Shown: one piece after another, positions 48,585-60,266 of the stretch | Numbering within the stretch: position 1 is the stretch's first letter | Layout of the letters: the number at the start of each line of letters is the position of its first letter | Source: Planoprotostelium fungivorum | Lineage: Eukaryota; Evosea; Variosea; Cavosteliida; Cavosteliaceae | Reading direction: 5' to 3' | DNA length: 64,000 nt | Assembly: GCA_003024175.1 (NCBI GenBank) | Contig: MDYQ01000520.1 | Coordinates: 51,215 to 115,214 of the forward strand | Notes under the pieces: model-generated | The model's input: only the letters and a program-made list of their open reading frames with translations | What the model was told of the DNA's origin: nothing | The model's database searches: none | Translations under genes and position numbers: made by a program

Positions 48585-48905
48585 GACAGAACACTTATCA
48601 GAGCCGACAACAGCGTCCACCCCATAAATTGTTTGCCAAAAATCTCCGACTTTGAAAGTGTTAACTTTATTATTATGTGCGGTCGTCAATAACCATCTAT
48701 GCTTTATTTGTCAACGAGAAGAGAAATCAAACATGAGTACATGATTCGGTTTTTCCGGTTGGTGGTCAAATGGTGCATTGAAAATGGATCACTTCTCTCC
48801 CGACTACTGGAATATGCACGACGAAAAAATTAGTGATCCAAATGCATGGATCGACGGTTAAATCTCCTCATATTATGTATAACAGATGGTATCAGCAAAA
48901 GGATG
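48585..48905. other. 3' spacer
   Basis: AT-rich 3' flank of the VWD gene, running to the third tRNA. No exon was seen. Confidence 0.5.
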
Positions 48906-48976
48906 TTCCCTCACCGGGAGTCGAACCCGGGGCTCAAGAGTGAGAGTCTTGGATGTTACCGCTACACCATAAGGGA
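48906..48976 (-). tRNA. tRNA-Glu(CTC), copy 3
   Basis: A 71-nt sequence identical to copies 1 and 2, with the CTC anticodon, same arms and discriminator. It has the shared 3' flank AACATCCTTTTGC (minus strand) and a 5' flank CACCAATCCC in common with copy 2. Confidence 0.97.
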
Positions 48977-49330
48977 TTGGTGACGTGTCGACATCATAAA
49001 ATGTACAAATTCGTTGCTGAGAAAAAACATGTATAACACCATTCAACTGCGTTTTCGTCAGACGATTGTCCTCTCCTAGGGTGCCAAGATGTCAACGAGG
49101 TTTTTGGGCTGATAATTATAGAGATACAATTGACGAGCTGGTCGTAGAAGCTGATTCTTCTCGTCTCCAAGGTGCAGAAGCAATCCTCACATCATATTCG
49201 ATAGCTTAGGCTCGCAGGATTGGCTCTGACGAGGGGATGATCAGAAGTAAACCAAGTACAAGTCTGACACCTTTGATGACCTCCTTACGCTAAGTTCTAC
49301 ACACGACAGATGTATCAATTCCGAAAATAT
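48977..49330. other. spacer with no recognised gene
   Basis: No supported exon, unless the minus-strand gene at 49.3-49.7 kb has a second small exon here (for example after an acceptor near 49262). Confidence 0.4.
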
Positions 49331-49669
49331 CTAAAGCTCACCGGTCGCTCGCACCCCTCCTGAGGCCACCTCTGAACTAGATCTGCGGCCACACACCGAG
49401 GGCATCGATTTCCGATAGAGAGGGTGCCTTCTATCGAGCTTTTGGACGTGTTCGTGCGTCCAGTTGGGTGGAAATGTTCCGTTGTCGTCATAGAGATGTT
49501 CATACGAAGAAAATCGGTCGAAATATCGTCGAAGTCTAAGGCCAGTCAGCCGAAACTCCATCATCAAAGCGCCCGCTCGTCGGTCCCTCATGAGGTAAAT
49601 ATATAGAATCCATAACCGATAGAGGATCGCTCGTTCTGGCAGCATCATCGGGCGCGATTCGGTAACCAT
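49331..49669 (-). CDS. possible small basic protein
   Basis: An uninterrupted frame of 112 codons, divergent from the histidine kinase (start codons 3 bp apart). It reads MVTESRPMMLPERAILYRLW, then GALMMEFRLTGLRLRRYFDR and NGTFPPNWTHEHVQKLDRRH. No family is recognised. A downstream intron with donor GTGAGC near 49340 could add a short exon. It could equally be the antisense of the kinase 5' UTR and promoter. Confidence 0.3.
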   Translation of the reverse strand: MVTESRPMMLPERAILYRLWILYIYLMRDRRAGALMMEFRLTGLRLRRYFDRFSSYEHLYDDNGTFPPNWTHEHVQKLDRRHPLYRKSMPSVCGRRSSSEVASGGVRATGEL

Positions 49670-49672
49670 TCC

Positions 49673-52600
49673 ATGCAGATGCTTCCACCACAGACGGTAT
49701 TTGATGGACCAAACGATGAACTCAATGTGAAGACGATACTCAAGATCTTGTCATCCCGCCATTTCCTGGTTATGATTGGAGGAACACTCATTCTGACCCT
49801 CGCCGTGGGCCTTACGCTATTCATCACTTACGAATTCTTCTCTTACCTATCCATCATCTTAACGGGAGCAATGTGTCTTCTCATTTTTGCAACATTTGTA
49901 TTCGCTCAATCATACTACTTGGATGGATTCTTTGTCATTCTAGGAAATGCATACTTCTTCGTGGGTATCATCCTACTCCTCATGAAGTCAGCCACTTTGA
50001 GTCTCTTAGGCGTGGAGGTGTGTAAAATATTCCATCCCATTAGACATCATCTAACTCAAAGACACAGCCGTTCTCACAAGGACAAGTTTCTCTTCAATTA
50101 GAGATAACGTCCAGAGTCATCGAGACATTTGCATTCTTTTTGGGATTAGCCCTCTGTCATCGCAGTTACAAGGGTTGGAAGGTGTGTCTGTTCCCCCATT
50201 CCCTCTTCACGGTCATCTTATCGTCATATCACTTGATGTTATGTCGTTGATCGATAGAACGTGAAGACTGATGAGAGAAGGTTGCCCTCTTACCCTTTCT
50301 TTTGTATCTAACATTCACTACGCTGGTCCTCTGTGCCATCTTCTGGTGGGAGATTTTCCCGGACGTAGTCACTGTGGTCATGAATACGGATGGCAGTTTC
50401 ACGTATACTTCCACCACATTCAGACAGGTAATTCCTCTACCATCGTCCATTTCATCACATGCAACAAGCCACATTGTCACATTAGACGTCGTCACATTCG
50501 ACATATCACATCAACACATCATCACATCACATCGTCACACTAGACATCATCACATCCGCCATATCATCACATCACACATCACCACATTAGACATCACATC
50601 AAGCACATCATCTCATCCTCCATCACGTCTCACCCTCTCCAGATCGTGGGAGCCCTGTGGTGCTTCTACTTCCTTCTCATCCTCATCTTCCTCGTCCTCC
50701 GGAGGAGACACTTCAGCAACACCGTATTGATCTTCCTCTTTGTCGGCATATCCCTGCGCCTCCTCAACCTCATCTTGAACGCCGCGAGGAGAGAATTATC
50801 TTCTTCACCTCTCGACGTGGCCAATCTTTTGACGAGGTGAAATTTCGAGTCGAATCTCGTCCGTCGTGTGGTCACGTGACACACCACCCAGGCTGGCCTC
50901 TTTCAGTTTCATCTACTTTTCCGTCGGTACTTGTATGTTGAGAGATCCACTCAGCACTCTGAATTATTCTCTCAATCTGAAGCAAGCCGCCTTGGACAAC
51001 CAAGGGGCAGTCATCGCGTGGATGATTGATCAAGTGAGGGACGACGTTCGATTCGCATCGTGATGCCACCGCAGGTTCCATCCATCTGTATTCTCACTGA
51101 CGATCAAGGATCCATCGGTCACATCAACAAGTTTGGAAACGACCTCATGAAGACCACAACGTGAGTGTCACATCGACGATGCGTCACATCACGATTGACG
51201 TCATCAGGGAGGCCATTCAGGGAGAATCGTTCTTTGATTTCATTCGATTCGAGTCCGAGTCCATGCGGCAGAACGTGCAAGATCAATTCAAACACTTGAT
51301 CAAGAACAACAGCTCGACCGGTCTCGTCGGTTTCACGTCCACGAGCACCGCTTTAGAGGGTGAAGATTGTGAAGTCTCACGAGTTGATGGAGAGCAGCCA
51401 ATCGAGTCATCGAATGGACGATCAAGTTGGTCAAGAGTGGAACTCTCATCTCCAGCAGCACTTCATCCAATAGTACGCACTTGGGGGAAGAGACTCCGAA
51501 GGGTTCTCACGCCGCTCCGACGGGTGAATCATCTCTACGTTTCGATTTTTTCCTTTTTCTCCTACTTTTATCTCTCACCTCTTATGTTTTGTTGTCTTAT
51601 TTCTTCTCTCTCTTATTATATTCTTTTATCTTTTTTTTCTCTCCTCCTGTATTTTGTTCTCCCTCTTATTGTTATCGTTCTCTTATTTCTCTCAGCATCA
51701 GAGACGGAATCGCTCGTCAACGTCTTATGTATCGGGCGTGATACCACACAAGAAATAGAGAAGGAGAGACTGCTCAGGGAGGCCAGAAATAACGCCGAGA
51801 AATTGATTCTCATGCAAGAGAATTTCATCTCCAACACTTCGCACGAGGTGAGAGAGATCCACGAGGAAGAAGACATTCACACGTGTACAGCTGCGAACAC
51901 CTCTCAATTGCATCGTTGGAGTCACAGACATCCTCCTCATGCAGGAAGATCAGAACGAAGCCGACGTCGAGATGGTGATCTTTTATTTCATTTTATTTCG
52001 TTCGAATTGGGACGGGAGGGCTGAACGGAAACCAGGTGACCATGATTAAAACCTCGGCCAATTCACTTTTGAATCTCGTGAACGATCTGTTGGAATTCGC
52101 CAAGTTGAAGCAGGGAGAGATGAAATTATTCTACGCACCGATACGATTGAGGCCATTTGTAGAGTGAGTCATCATCATCATCATCATCAGACGCACATGG
52201 TCATCAGACGCACATCGTCATCATCATCATCACAGACATCCATGTGACGTCTGTGCAGGAATGTCATCATGAGCATGAGTGTGTTGTATGAGAAGGGAGG
52301 AACTGACATGTGTTACACCATCGCGAGAAATTGCTTCGATGCCATAGAGAACGATCAAGATCGATTGGGACAGATCCTGTACAATCTCATCAGGTGAAAA
52401 TCGATCTACAACGCGCCGGTTTCAGCTGACATAAAGATAGTAATGCGGTCAAATTCACACAGATGGGGCAGATCTTAATCCACATCGAGATGGTGATGGA
52501 AGATGGCCTCAGGCGGCCCAGCAGCATGCCACACATTCGGTGAATGATCGAGATCGAGACGTTCCACTGAAATTTCGCAGATATTCCGTCTGCGATTCCG

Positions 52601-55281
52601 GTATCGGTATCTCAAAGGAGGACATGGGAAATTTATTCACGAAGTTATTCCAGAAACACGCCGCGGTGAACTACAACGAGACATTTTTTTCCGGCTGATT
52701 GTAGATAGGTCGAAAAACACGGAGGAAAGAAGGTAGGCTCAGGTATCGGTCTATCTGTGACGAAGCAGTTGGTGCAATTGATGGTGAATGAGTCTGTCGA
52801 TGTGAGATGTTGACATGGATAGGGAGGAGAAATCACTGTGGAGAGTGAAGTAGGGGTAGGCACAACGTTCACTGTCACGTTACCTGCTTTCAAAAACATT
52901 CCAAAGGTGAAGCCTTTTATTTCGATTTATTCTTTATTCTACGTGGCCGTCTCATCCAATGTCTTTGTCGTTATTCGAATCGATTGAAAACGAAAAGAAT
53001 TGAAAACGAAGAGAACGATGAAATTAATGTGGAAATAGGAGGGCATACCTTATGTTACGAATGCCAACGATCCTTATTCTGGCCCGGGCCATTTTGTCCT
53101 CATCTGCATCAAGAACGGAGCCATATTAGACATCATCAGCACATCTCTCAGCACCGAATACGGTTTCGACTGCCGGGCTTTCACCGGAGTGAGAGTTCTT
53201 CCGATCTTCCGGCATCTACACAGTTGTAGATCGATCTGACTCGGACAGGTGACGCAATTGAACGAAGCGCTGAAAGAATTCATTTCGAGCGGAGCCGTCC
53301 CAACTGTTCAGACGAAATTGTCCATCCTCATCGAGATGAAAGATCTAGCCAAATTAGACGCGGGCACCATCCGCGTTCTACAACAAGCCAAGATCGGCGT
53401 CAGGGTGAGGCCGATCCGTTCGCCAAATGAATCTGACGCTCCATCAGATCTTGATGTCCCAGGGACATCTGATGAGCTCTTCACCGAACGAGTTGCCATC
53501 TCACTTCATCAAGAAGATGAGCATCAGCGTCATACGTAAGCCGTACAATATCCACAAGATCGCATCCATGCTGAGGACAAACTTTTCGCGTGGATCGATC
53601 GACAGCGACAGAGGTTCTACACCGCAGACTTCAGCCACTTCAAACGGTGTGTCTGTTCGGAGCGTGTCGAAATCGACCGTGACGGAGAGATTCCACGGGG
53701 GTAGTAGGGGTGAGAATTGGGAATGCGTACGTACGGTACTTATTGGGACAGGCGGAGCTTCTTCCCAGGCGAGCAGTGGATCTCACGTCAGTAACATGTC
53801 GTCCAGGAGTGTATCGAGAATACCATCGGAGAGACATCTGGGTCAATCGAGGGCGTCTCATTCGTCTGAAACATCACACAAGACGCAACACACAGTGCCA
53901 GAGCCAGAGCAGGTGCGTTGTAGATCGACATCACATCAACATCACATCGATATGACATCCACTCACACGTACAGATTCCCCTGATGTCCACCCTCGACAA
54001 ACCACAGAAGACTCGATCTCGATCAGCATCCAATTCTGTGGAGATGCAAGTCATCCGACAGATCGAAGAGATATCACGCAGGACGACACCCGAATCAATT
54101 GTCTCTCCCATCCATCAAGTGACAGAAGACAGAGATAGATCCCCCACAACAACGCAACCACCCGTCTTCGATGCTGCTCCCACTCTTGATTCGAAGGAGG
54201 AGGGAGAGAGGGAGAGTGGAGAGGGAGGAGAGATGAGAGAGGAAGATACACATCAGACACCGGTCTTCTCAGCAGCACCCTCTTTCACTGCGGCAGCACC
54301 CACCTTCACAGCACCCTCTTTCACAGCAGCAGCACCTTCTTTCACAGCAGCAGCACCCTCTTTCACAGCAGCACCTTCTTTCACAGCGGCAGCACCTATC
54401 TTCACAGCCATACCCTCTTTCACACCAGCAAAGAAGAACAGCACTTCATCAGGCAACAAACAGAACGTCACATCAACAGAGAGCAGCTCTTCCATATCTA
54501 CAACCAGCACGCAGAAGACATTCGAGAGAGGATTCGTAGAGAACTCGAAATTGGACCCAGCCGGACAGAAGGCAGAAGTGAGTGGAGAATCCGTGGGACA
54601 ACGACTGACATACGACAGATGCAACTGACAGCCGCTCTGGCTCAGACTGCCATGCAAAAGAACAGCGAGAACGAGAGAGACCTGAAGATCCTCATTGTAG
54701 AGGATGACAAGACGAACCAGAAGGTGAGACTCTTTAGAAGGTGAAGCTGAGAGAGGCAGGTCCTGCAGTTGATGTTGAAGAGGATACCGGGGGTGGCTTA
54801 TGATATCGCTGAGAACGGTAGAGAGGGTGTGGAGGCGTTCATGAGGTTGAGGACAGAGGGGAAGACTTACGATGCTATCTTTATGGACAGGTGAGACAGT
54901 CTACAGCTGCAGTCTATATTATATTCTATATCACGTTCAATAGCTACATCCTACAGCTGCAGTCTACATCAAGTTCTATAGTAGCTGACAATTTCATCAG
55001 TCAGATGCCAGTCATGGATGGTGCACAAGCGACAGCTGCCATGAGAAAGATCGAAGAAGAAGAAGAGGTGACATCGAATCGGTTTTTAAGAGGTCTGACG
55101 AGTGCAGGCGACCGGTGTGAACCTGGGAAGGACATACATCGCAGCCCTCACGGCTAACGCAGTCATGGATGAGAAGAATCAACTCTTTAGAACCTTGGTC
55201 GATGATTATCTCACGAAGCCGATCAATTTCAAGACGTTTTCGGACAAGTTGGTGTGGATCAGAGAGAAGGTGGGACGATGA
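49673..55281 (+). CDS. hybrid histidine kinase with membrane sensor domain
   Basis: Multi-exon two-component kinase. The N-terminus has about seven membrane helices (HFLVMIGGTLILTLAVGLTL, LILIFLVLRRRHFSNTVLIF). Their spacing and motifs (YYLDGFFVILGNAYFFVGI, VSLQLEITSRVIETFAFFLG, WEIFPDVV) resemble the MASE3 sensor. A PAS-like segment follows (SICILTDDQGSIGHINKFGN). Splicing at 51848-51890 gives the H-box NTSHELRTPLNCIVGVTDIL, with His at 51842-51844. The HATPase part has LGQILYNLISNAVKFT, VCDSGIGIS and GSGIGLSVTKQLVQLM. A degenerate receiver-like region (52.9-53.6 kb) keeps the SVIRKPYNI element but lacks a clear Asp triad. A Ser-rich linker with (S)FTAAAP repeats leads to an intact receiver: ILIVEDDKTNQK, phospho-acceptor Asp at 54886-54888 (IFMDSQMPVMDG), YIAALTANA, DYLTKPINF. 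The stop is at 55279-55281. A further 39-nt intron at 55270-55308 could extend it to 55341. Confidence 0.9.
50440..50640 (+). repeat. ATC/ACA-rich microsatellite in a kinase intron
   Basis: A tract of CATCACATCACATCGTCACACTAGACATC-type sequence between the exon ending TYTSTTFRQ and the exon starting IVGALWCFYFLLIL. It is intronic despite open frames across it. Confidence 0.75.
54262..54435 (+). repeat. in-frame PSFTAAA repeat in the kinase linker
   Basis: About nine tandem copies of a 21-24 bp unit (CCCTCTTTCACAGCAGCAG) encode SFTAAAP/SFTAAP peptides between the first, degenerate receiver and the C-terminal receiver. Length is likely to vary between strains. Confidence 0.85.
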
Positions 55282-55777
55282 TGTGACGTCACGTTGATGT
55301 GAAAACAGATGAGAGAGCATGAGAAGAACAAAGACAAGTGAGAACAATTTTGGAGGGAAGAAGAACCACGAGGATGAGTCCTGTGAGATGTGGATATAAA
55401 GTCTTCCCGTCGTCATGCATGAATCGAAATGCTCGAACGATATGATCATGGTGCTCGTCACTCTCTTCTTCTAGAGCAGTTCAGATATAGATGTCTGTAG
55501 ATACATATAACTCTGAAGTATAGAGAATGTCCTTTGCAAAATAAGATAGAGGTTGAAGTTGTGCGAAATTCGAAATAAATCAAATTGACAATTTGTCCAT
55601 CTACAACAATTTTCGCGCCCTCAGTTCTCCCAATACAACCGACATCTCGGCTGCCATCATAACACGAGACGATTGGTCTTTCGAATCATCTCAGAACAAG
55701 GCAGTTGTATCACAGTGAAGATCCTCTGATTGAGGCAGAAACATCGTATCATATCGCGAATCACACTCAAGGTCCTC

Positions 55778-58776
55778 ATGTCCAAGGTAGGAATGCAACC
55801 GAATGGAAGAATCTGACGAGAAACAAGGCTCACCTTCGTTCGTTGAACACAAAGTTTGGAAATGTCCAATTCGAAAAGGATTCCATCCTATTTGGAAGAG
55901 ATGCAGGGTGAAACATCGACACGTAACGAAGAAGGTCGCTCACGAATGTCACAGGGACTGCGAGGTCTCCTTTCCAAATGACAAGTTAATCAGTCAGAAG
56001 CATTGCAGGATCTTCCTCGAGTCTGGATTCTATTTCGTAGAGGATCTCAGGTGCGATGAAAGAGATGGAGGTGGAAAATGATGACATCCATACAGCTCCA
56101 ATGGAACCTTCATCAATGGAGATAAGATTGGAAAATCGAACAAGAGAATCATCCACGATGGCGACGAATTGTCTCTCGTCATCAGAAACCAAGAATTGGC
56201 AAAGAAGAGACAGATGTTAGACAGTGAGTCGATCGTCCTGCATCGTGTGCATCTTCTCATCGTCTGTAGCTTTCATCGGTTACATCTTCAAAGAGAAGGA
56301 CCCCTCTGAAGAGGAAGAAGTTTACAAAGATTACGATGTCGGAGCTGAGCTAGGATCGTGAGTTTTCCATTTAGAAATCGTGCATTTCTATGTTCGCTTG
56401 TGCATCACTCTGTACAGAAACTGATCGAGATACGAATCACATGTTCATGATCGATCAGATGATCGAATCAGTCACTTCACATGTGTTCGCATCATGAAAC
56501 TCATCCTCCTCTTTCTTTTATTCATTGACCGATCAACATCATCTCATGATCGAAACATGTCGATCAGATGTGAGGAGAGTGAAACAATTGACGAAACAAC
56601 AGCGGAGCATTTGCATCGGTGAAAAAGGCCACCGATAAGAAGACAGGCGCACAAGTTGCCGTCAAGATCATAGACAAGAAGAAATTCCAACTCAACGTGG
56701 AGAGGTAAGTCCACACTTTATCCACCACACTTAATTTATTTTACACTTGATCTATCAATTTATCTATTGCGCTTTATCTACTCAACTTTATTATATTCTA
56801 TCTATTACGCTTGATCCACTACGCTTCATCTATCACTTTATAACTACACTACCCATCACACTTTATCTGTCACGTCACACGATTACATCTCATGTTGAAT
56901 AGGAAGGACCAATTAGAGGACGAAGTGAAAGTGATGCAGAAGATCGTTCATCCCCACGTATTAGGCATCTTGAAATGTTACGAGACGTCCGACTACCTCT
57001 ACCTCATCCTCGAATTGTGAGTGAAATCTCGCGTGGAATTCGACGAAATTTCGAGTCGTAAGGCTCCAGGCTGACGTGGAGAAACAGGGCGAAGGGAGGA
57101 GATTTGTTTGATAACGTGGCCAATAAGGGAAGGTACAGTGAAGACGAAGCCAAATTACTCTTCTCTCAGCTGGCATCGGCCGTAGGGTATCTTCATGATA
57201 ACGGTATCGCTCATCGTGATCTGAAGGTGAAGATTTATTTCATTTTATTCTCTCTCACTAGATGATACATTCTATTCAATTCATTCTACACACTCCGTTC
57301 TATTCCTTCCATTCCTTCTAAATCATTCATTCTATACAATTCCATTCATTCTATACGATTCCATTCATTCTATACAATTCCATTCATTCTATACAATTCC
57401 ATTCATTCTATACAATTCCATTCATTCTATCATGTCTGTTGATGAGGGACAGCCGGAGAACATATTGATGACATCCGACATGCACATCAAACTGACCGAT
57501 TTCGGTGATTTGTCACATCATCCATCGATGTTCATCCCATCAGGTTTCTCCAAACTGTTCGGCAAGCAAGTCATGAAGACCCTCTGCGGTACACCTCAGT
57601 ACGTCGGTGAGAGGCCACACGGATACGTACAGTACGTACGTACTTACGTGTGATAGCCCCCGAGATCATCTTTGCCTCGGAAGACAAGATCGAAGGTTAC
57701 TCCCCTGCAGTGGACATCTGGTCGATGGGTGTCATCTTGTGAGTCATCGTCATCATCATCTGATGTGTTCTTCGATGATGCACATCATCACGATCACCAT
57801 CATGATGTGCACATCCATAAGATATTCCACATCCACTGCGTATCTCCTCACATCGTCGATTTACTGATGATGTGACAGGTACATCATGCTGGCGGGGTCG
57901 ATGCCCTTCTCTGAAAACAGCTTCGAGGACATCAAGAAGGGAAAATACTCGATGGAACACGATGCCTTCGATGAGATATCAGATCATGCCAAGGACATGC
58001 TGAAGAGGTGAAGTCGTGTCGAGTGGATGTTGATTGATGTGGTGTAGACTCCTGACAGTAGATCCTAACAAGCGTATCACAATTCCTGGGATATTTCAAC
58101 ACGCTTGGATGAAGGTGAGTTTCATCTTCTTTATTTCGTTCTCTCACTTTTCATTTTTTTATTTCATCTAATACTTTCTCATCTTCTTATTTCACTCTCA
58201 CACTCTTTCTCTTATATCTCATCTTTCCATCATTCAGAACTAGTTCTCACTCCATCAGAACACGAAGCGAATATTCGGTGATGAAGAATTGGACGGGGCA
58301 GAGACACCTGCAGAAGAAGAGAAGAAGGCCCTCAAAGAGGACAAGTTGAGATCCAGCCCCCGCAGGAAGGCCTCCCCTCCATCTTCTCCTTCACGCAACA
58401 CGAGGTACTCTCCTCTTCTCATCGTCTCTGACATCAACAGAAACCAAGCGAAGAGGAACAGAGAGAAGGTGAACATCGAAGAAGTGAAAGAGGTGACCTT
58501 ATCTTTCTACTCTTCACTCAATCGATCAGGAGGATAGTGAAGGAGAAGAAGAAGAAGAAGCACCGAAGAAAAAGTACCGCACTCGCACGGCCCAAGCTGC
58601 TGCTTCTACTTCAGGTGAATCGAGAAGAATACACAAGAACTGAGGAATGCGAAGGAAAGGAAGAGAATAACGAGAAGAGGAGACAGACGAGGAGTCAGAC
58701 TCACGAGAGTGAAGAAGAGTTGAAGGAACCAAAGAGGTCCCTCGCATCGAGGAGGAGAAACAAGCCGACCGAGTAG
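55778..58776 (+). CDS. Chk2/Rad53-like FHA-domain checkpoint kinase
   Basis: A Ser/Thr kinase of the Chk2 family, which transmits DNA-damage signals by binding phospho-Thr proteins through its FHA domain. The FHA exons read LRSLNTKFGNVQFEKDSILF, GRDAGDCEVSFPNDKLISQK and HCRIF, then SNGTFINGDKIGK, with the key Arg (FGRD), Ser-x-x-His (SQKH) and Asn. The kinase follows: Gly-rich loop VGAELGSGAFASVKKA, VAIK-type Lys in VAVKIIDKKKF, hinge YLYLILELAKGGDLFD, GIAHRDLK|PENIL, LTDFG, TLCGTPQYVAPEI and DIWSMGVILYIMLAG. The C-terminus NTKRIFGDEELDG is followed by a Lys/Arg-rich tail that could be a nuclear signal; TAG is at 58774-58776. The start at 55778 requires a 41-nt first intron, so the N-terminus (and any SQ/TQ cluster) is uncertain. 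Confidence 0.9.
57290..57432 (+). repeat. 19-bp minisatellite in a Chk2-like intron
   Basis: Five near-perfect tandem units of ATTCTATACAATTCCATTC between about 57336 and 57432, preceded by degenerate units. They lie inside the intron that splits the HRDLK and PENIL exons. Confidence 0.9.
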
Positions 58777-58846
58777 AAAGTGTTGAAGGATATAAAATGG
58801 AAAGATACGAATTGTGTGGAGTACAAAGACACACGAGTGAAATGTA

Positions 58847-59885
58847 TTAATAGCTCCTGGGACGAAGCGAAGATGTAAAGCCACGTTTGCAATTGTCGAG
58901 CAGCTGCACCACCTCCGTGTGTCCTCCTTCTGTTGCTCTTCTCTTGGCATCGTCTAGCTGTGTAGATGTATCCAGACGAGGACGAGACAACAGTAGCTCG
59001 ACGACATCAGTGTGACCTCTTCCTGCTGCTTCTCTGATGGCGAGGTTGTTCCGTGCTGATGGGTCCACACGTGAGTCGGATAAGAGTAGCTTCACAGTCT
59101 CACTGTGGCCCATACTGGCTGCTTCCATGATGGCGTAATTGTTCATTGCTGATGGGTCCAGACGTGGGTCAGATAAGAGCACCCTGACAGTCCCACTGTG
59201 GTCATAGATGGCTGCTTCCATGATGGCGTAATTGTTCATTGCTGATGGATCCACACGTGAATCGGACAAAAGCAGCCTCACAGTTTCATTGTGGCCCCCT
59301 CTGGTAGCTTTTCCGATGGCGTAATTGTTCTGTGATGGGTCCACACGTGGATGGGACAAGAACAGCCTGACAGTCTCACTGTGACCATAACAGATGCATT
59401 CTGGATGGCACAATTGTCACTTGCTGATGGATCCACACGTGAATCGGACAAGAGCAGCCTCACAGTTTCATTGTGCCCCCCCTCTGGCTGCTTCTATGAT
59501 GGCGTAATTGTTCTGCACTGATGGGATCTACACGTCCAGCTCGGCTCGAGTCAACAGAAAGCGCAATGACTCCACATTGCCTCCTTCTACTGCCAGAAGC
59601 AGATCGTCATCACTCAGACAATCAGTCAAGCTGTCCACTGAGAACGTCAGAAGGGCTTGTCTTCTATCGAGTGTCTCACCTATGTCTTTCCACAACTTGC
59701 ACCTCAGCCGAAGGACGGCAAACTGTTTTCTCTTTGTATTGGGTGATTCCACATCCAAAGCCAAGTGCAAGATCACTTTTGTAACATCGTGACTGGAGGA
59801 GACGATACCGTTAGACGTCAGCTGTCTCCTCTGCTGCTGGAATGATGATGTCGCAGATGTTGTTCAGAATAAAATGCGGCGGCAT
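58847..59885 (-). pseudogene. decayed F-box/ankyrin-repeat gene
   Basis: Five or more ankyrin repeats of 31-33 residues share a near-identical motif (GHSETVRLLLSDSRVDPSAM, NNYAIMEAA). They end in KRGFTSSLRPRSY with the stop at 58847. Upstream, an F-box-like start (MPPHFILNNICDIIIPAAEE, ATG at 59883-59885) lies in a different frame from its continuation (VTKVILHLALDVESPNTKRK...LWKDIGETLDRR). That continuation then meets an in-frame TAG near 59530, just before a repeat reading NNYAIIEAARGGHNETVRLL. Another one-base shift separates DNCAIQNAS from YGHSETVRLFL near 59400. No GT-AG intron of plausible size repairs all three. I call it a pseudogene, though assembly errors in the repeats could mimic this. 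Confidence 0.55.
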
Positions 59886-60266
59886 TTGACCGTTCCACAG
59901 AAGCAGAACGCAGGGTTCTATCGGTGGTATTCAAACTAATAGTCTGAGATTATGCCTATGAGGATTTAGTCTGATATGCCAAGTACACGCACGGATGAAA
60001 CACGAAGATACTCTTGAAGATACAGACGTCTCCTCTATATGCTTCAAGGTGACGTGTCTTGTGGCCGCAGACGTGACTTCATTCCACATCCCTTACACTG
60101 TCTCAACATCGACGGGAGGCATGTCTATACTAGACCCACCCTTTCTATTCTCTCTTTCGTCACCGAAACGAGATCATCTCTCACATGATGCATCGCACCA
60201 CCGATTGTGATGTGCATCCTTTGTCAAAGGATGTAATCAGAAGGATGTAAAGCCGAAAACAAACGT
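59886..60266. other. spacer with no recognised gene
   Basis: Lies between the 5' side of the ankyrin pseudogene and the 3' end of the Set1-like gene. The 71-codon plus frame at 59995-60210 has no similarity that I can see. Confidence 0.45.

Noticed and set aside
54253-54657. 134-codon minus frame of AAVKEGA repeats
   Set aside because: Mirror of the in-frame SFTAAAP repeat of the histidine kinase.
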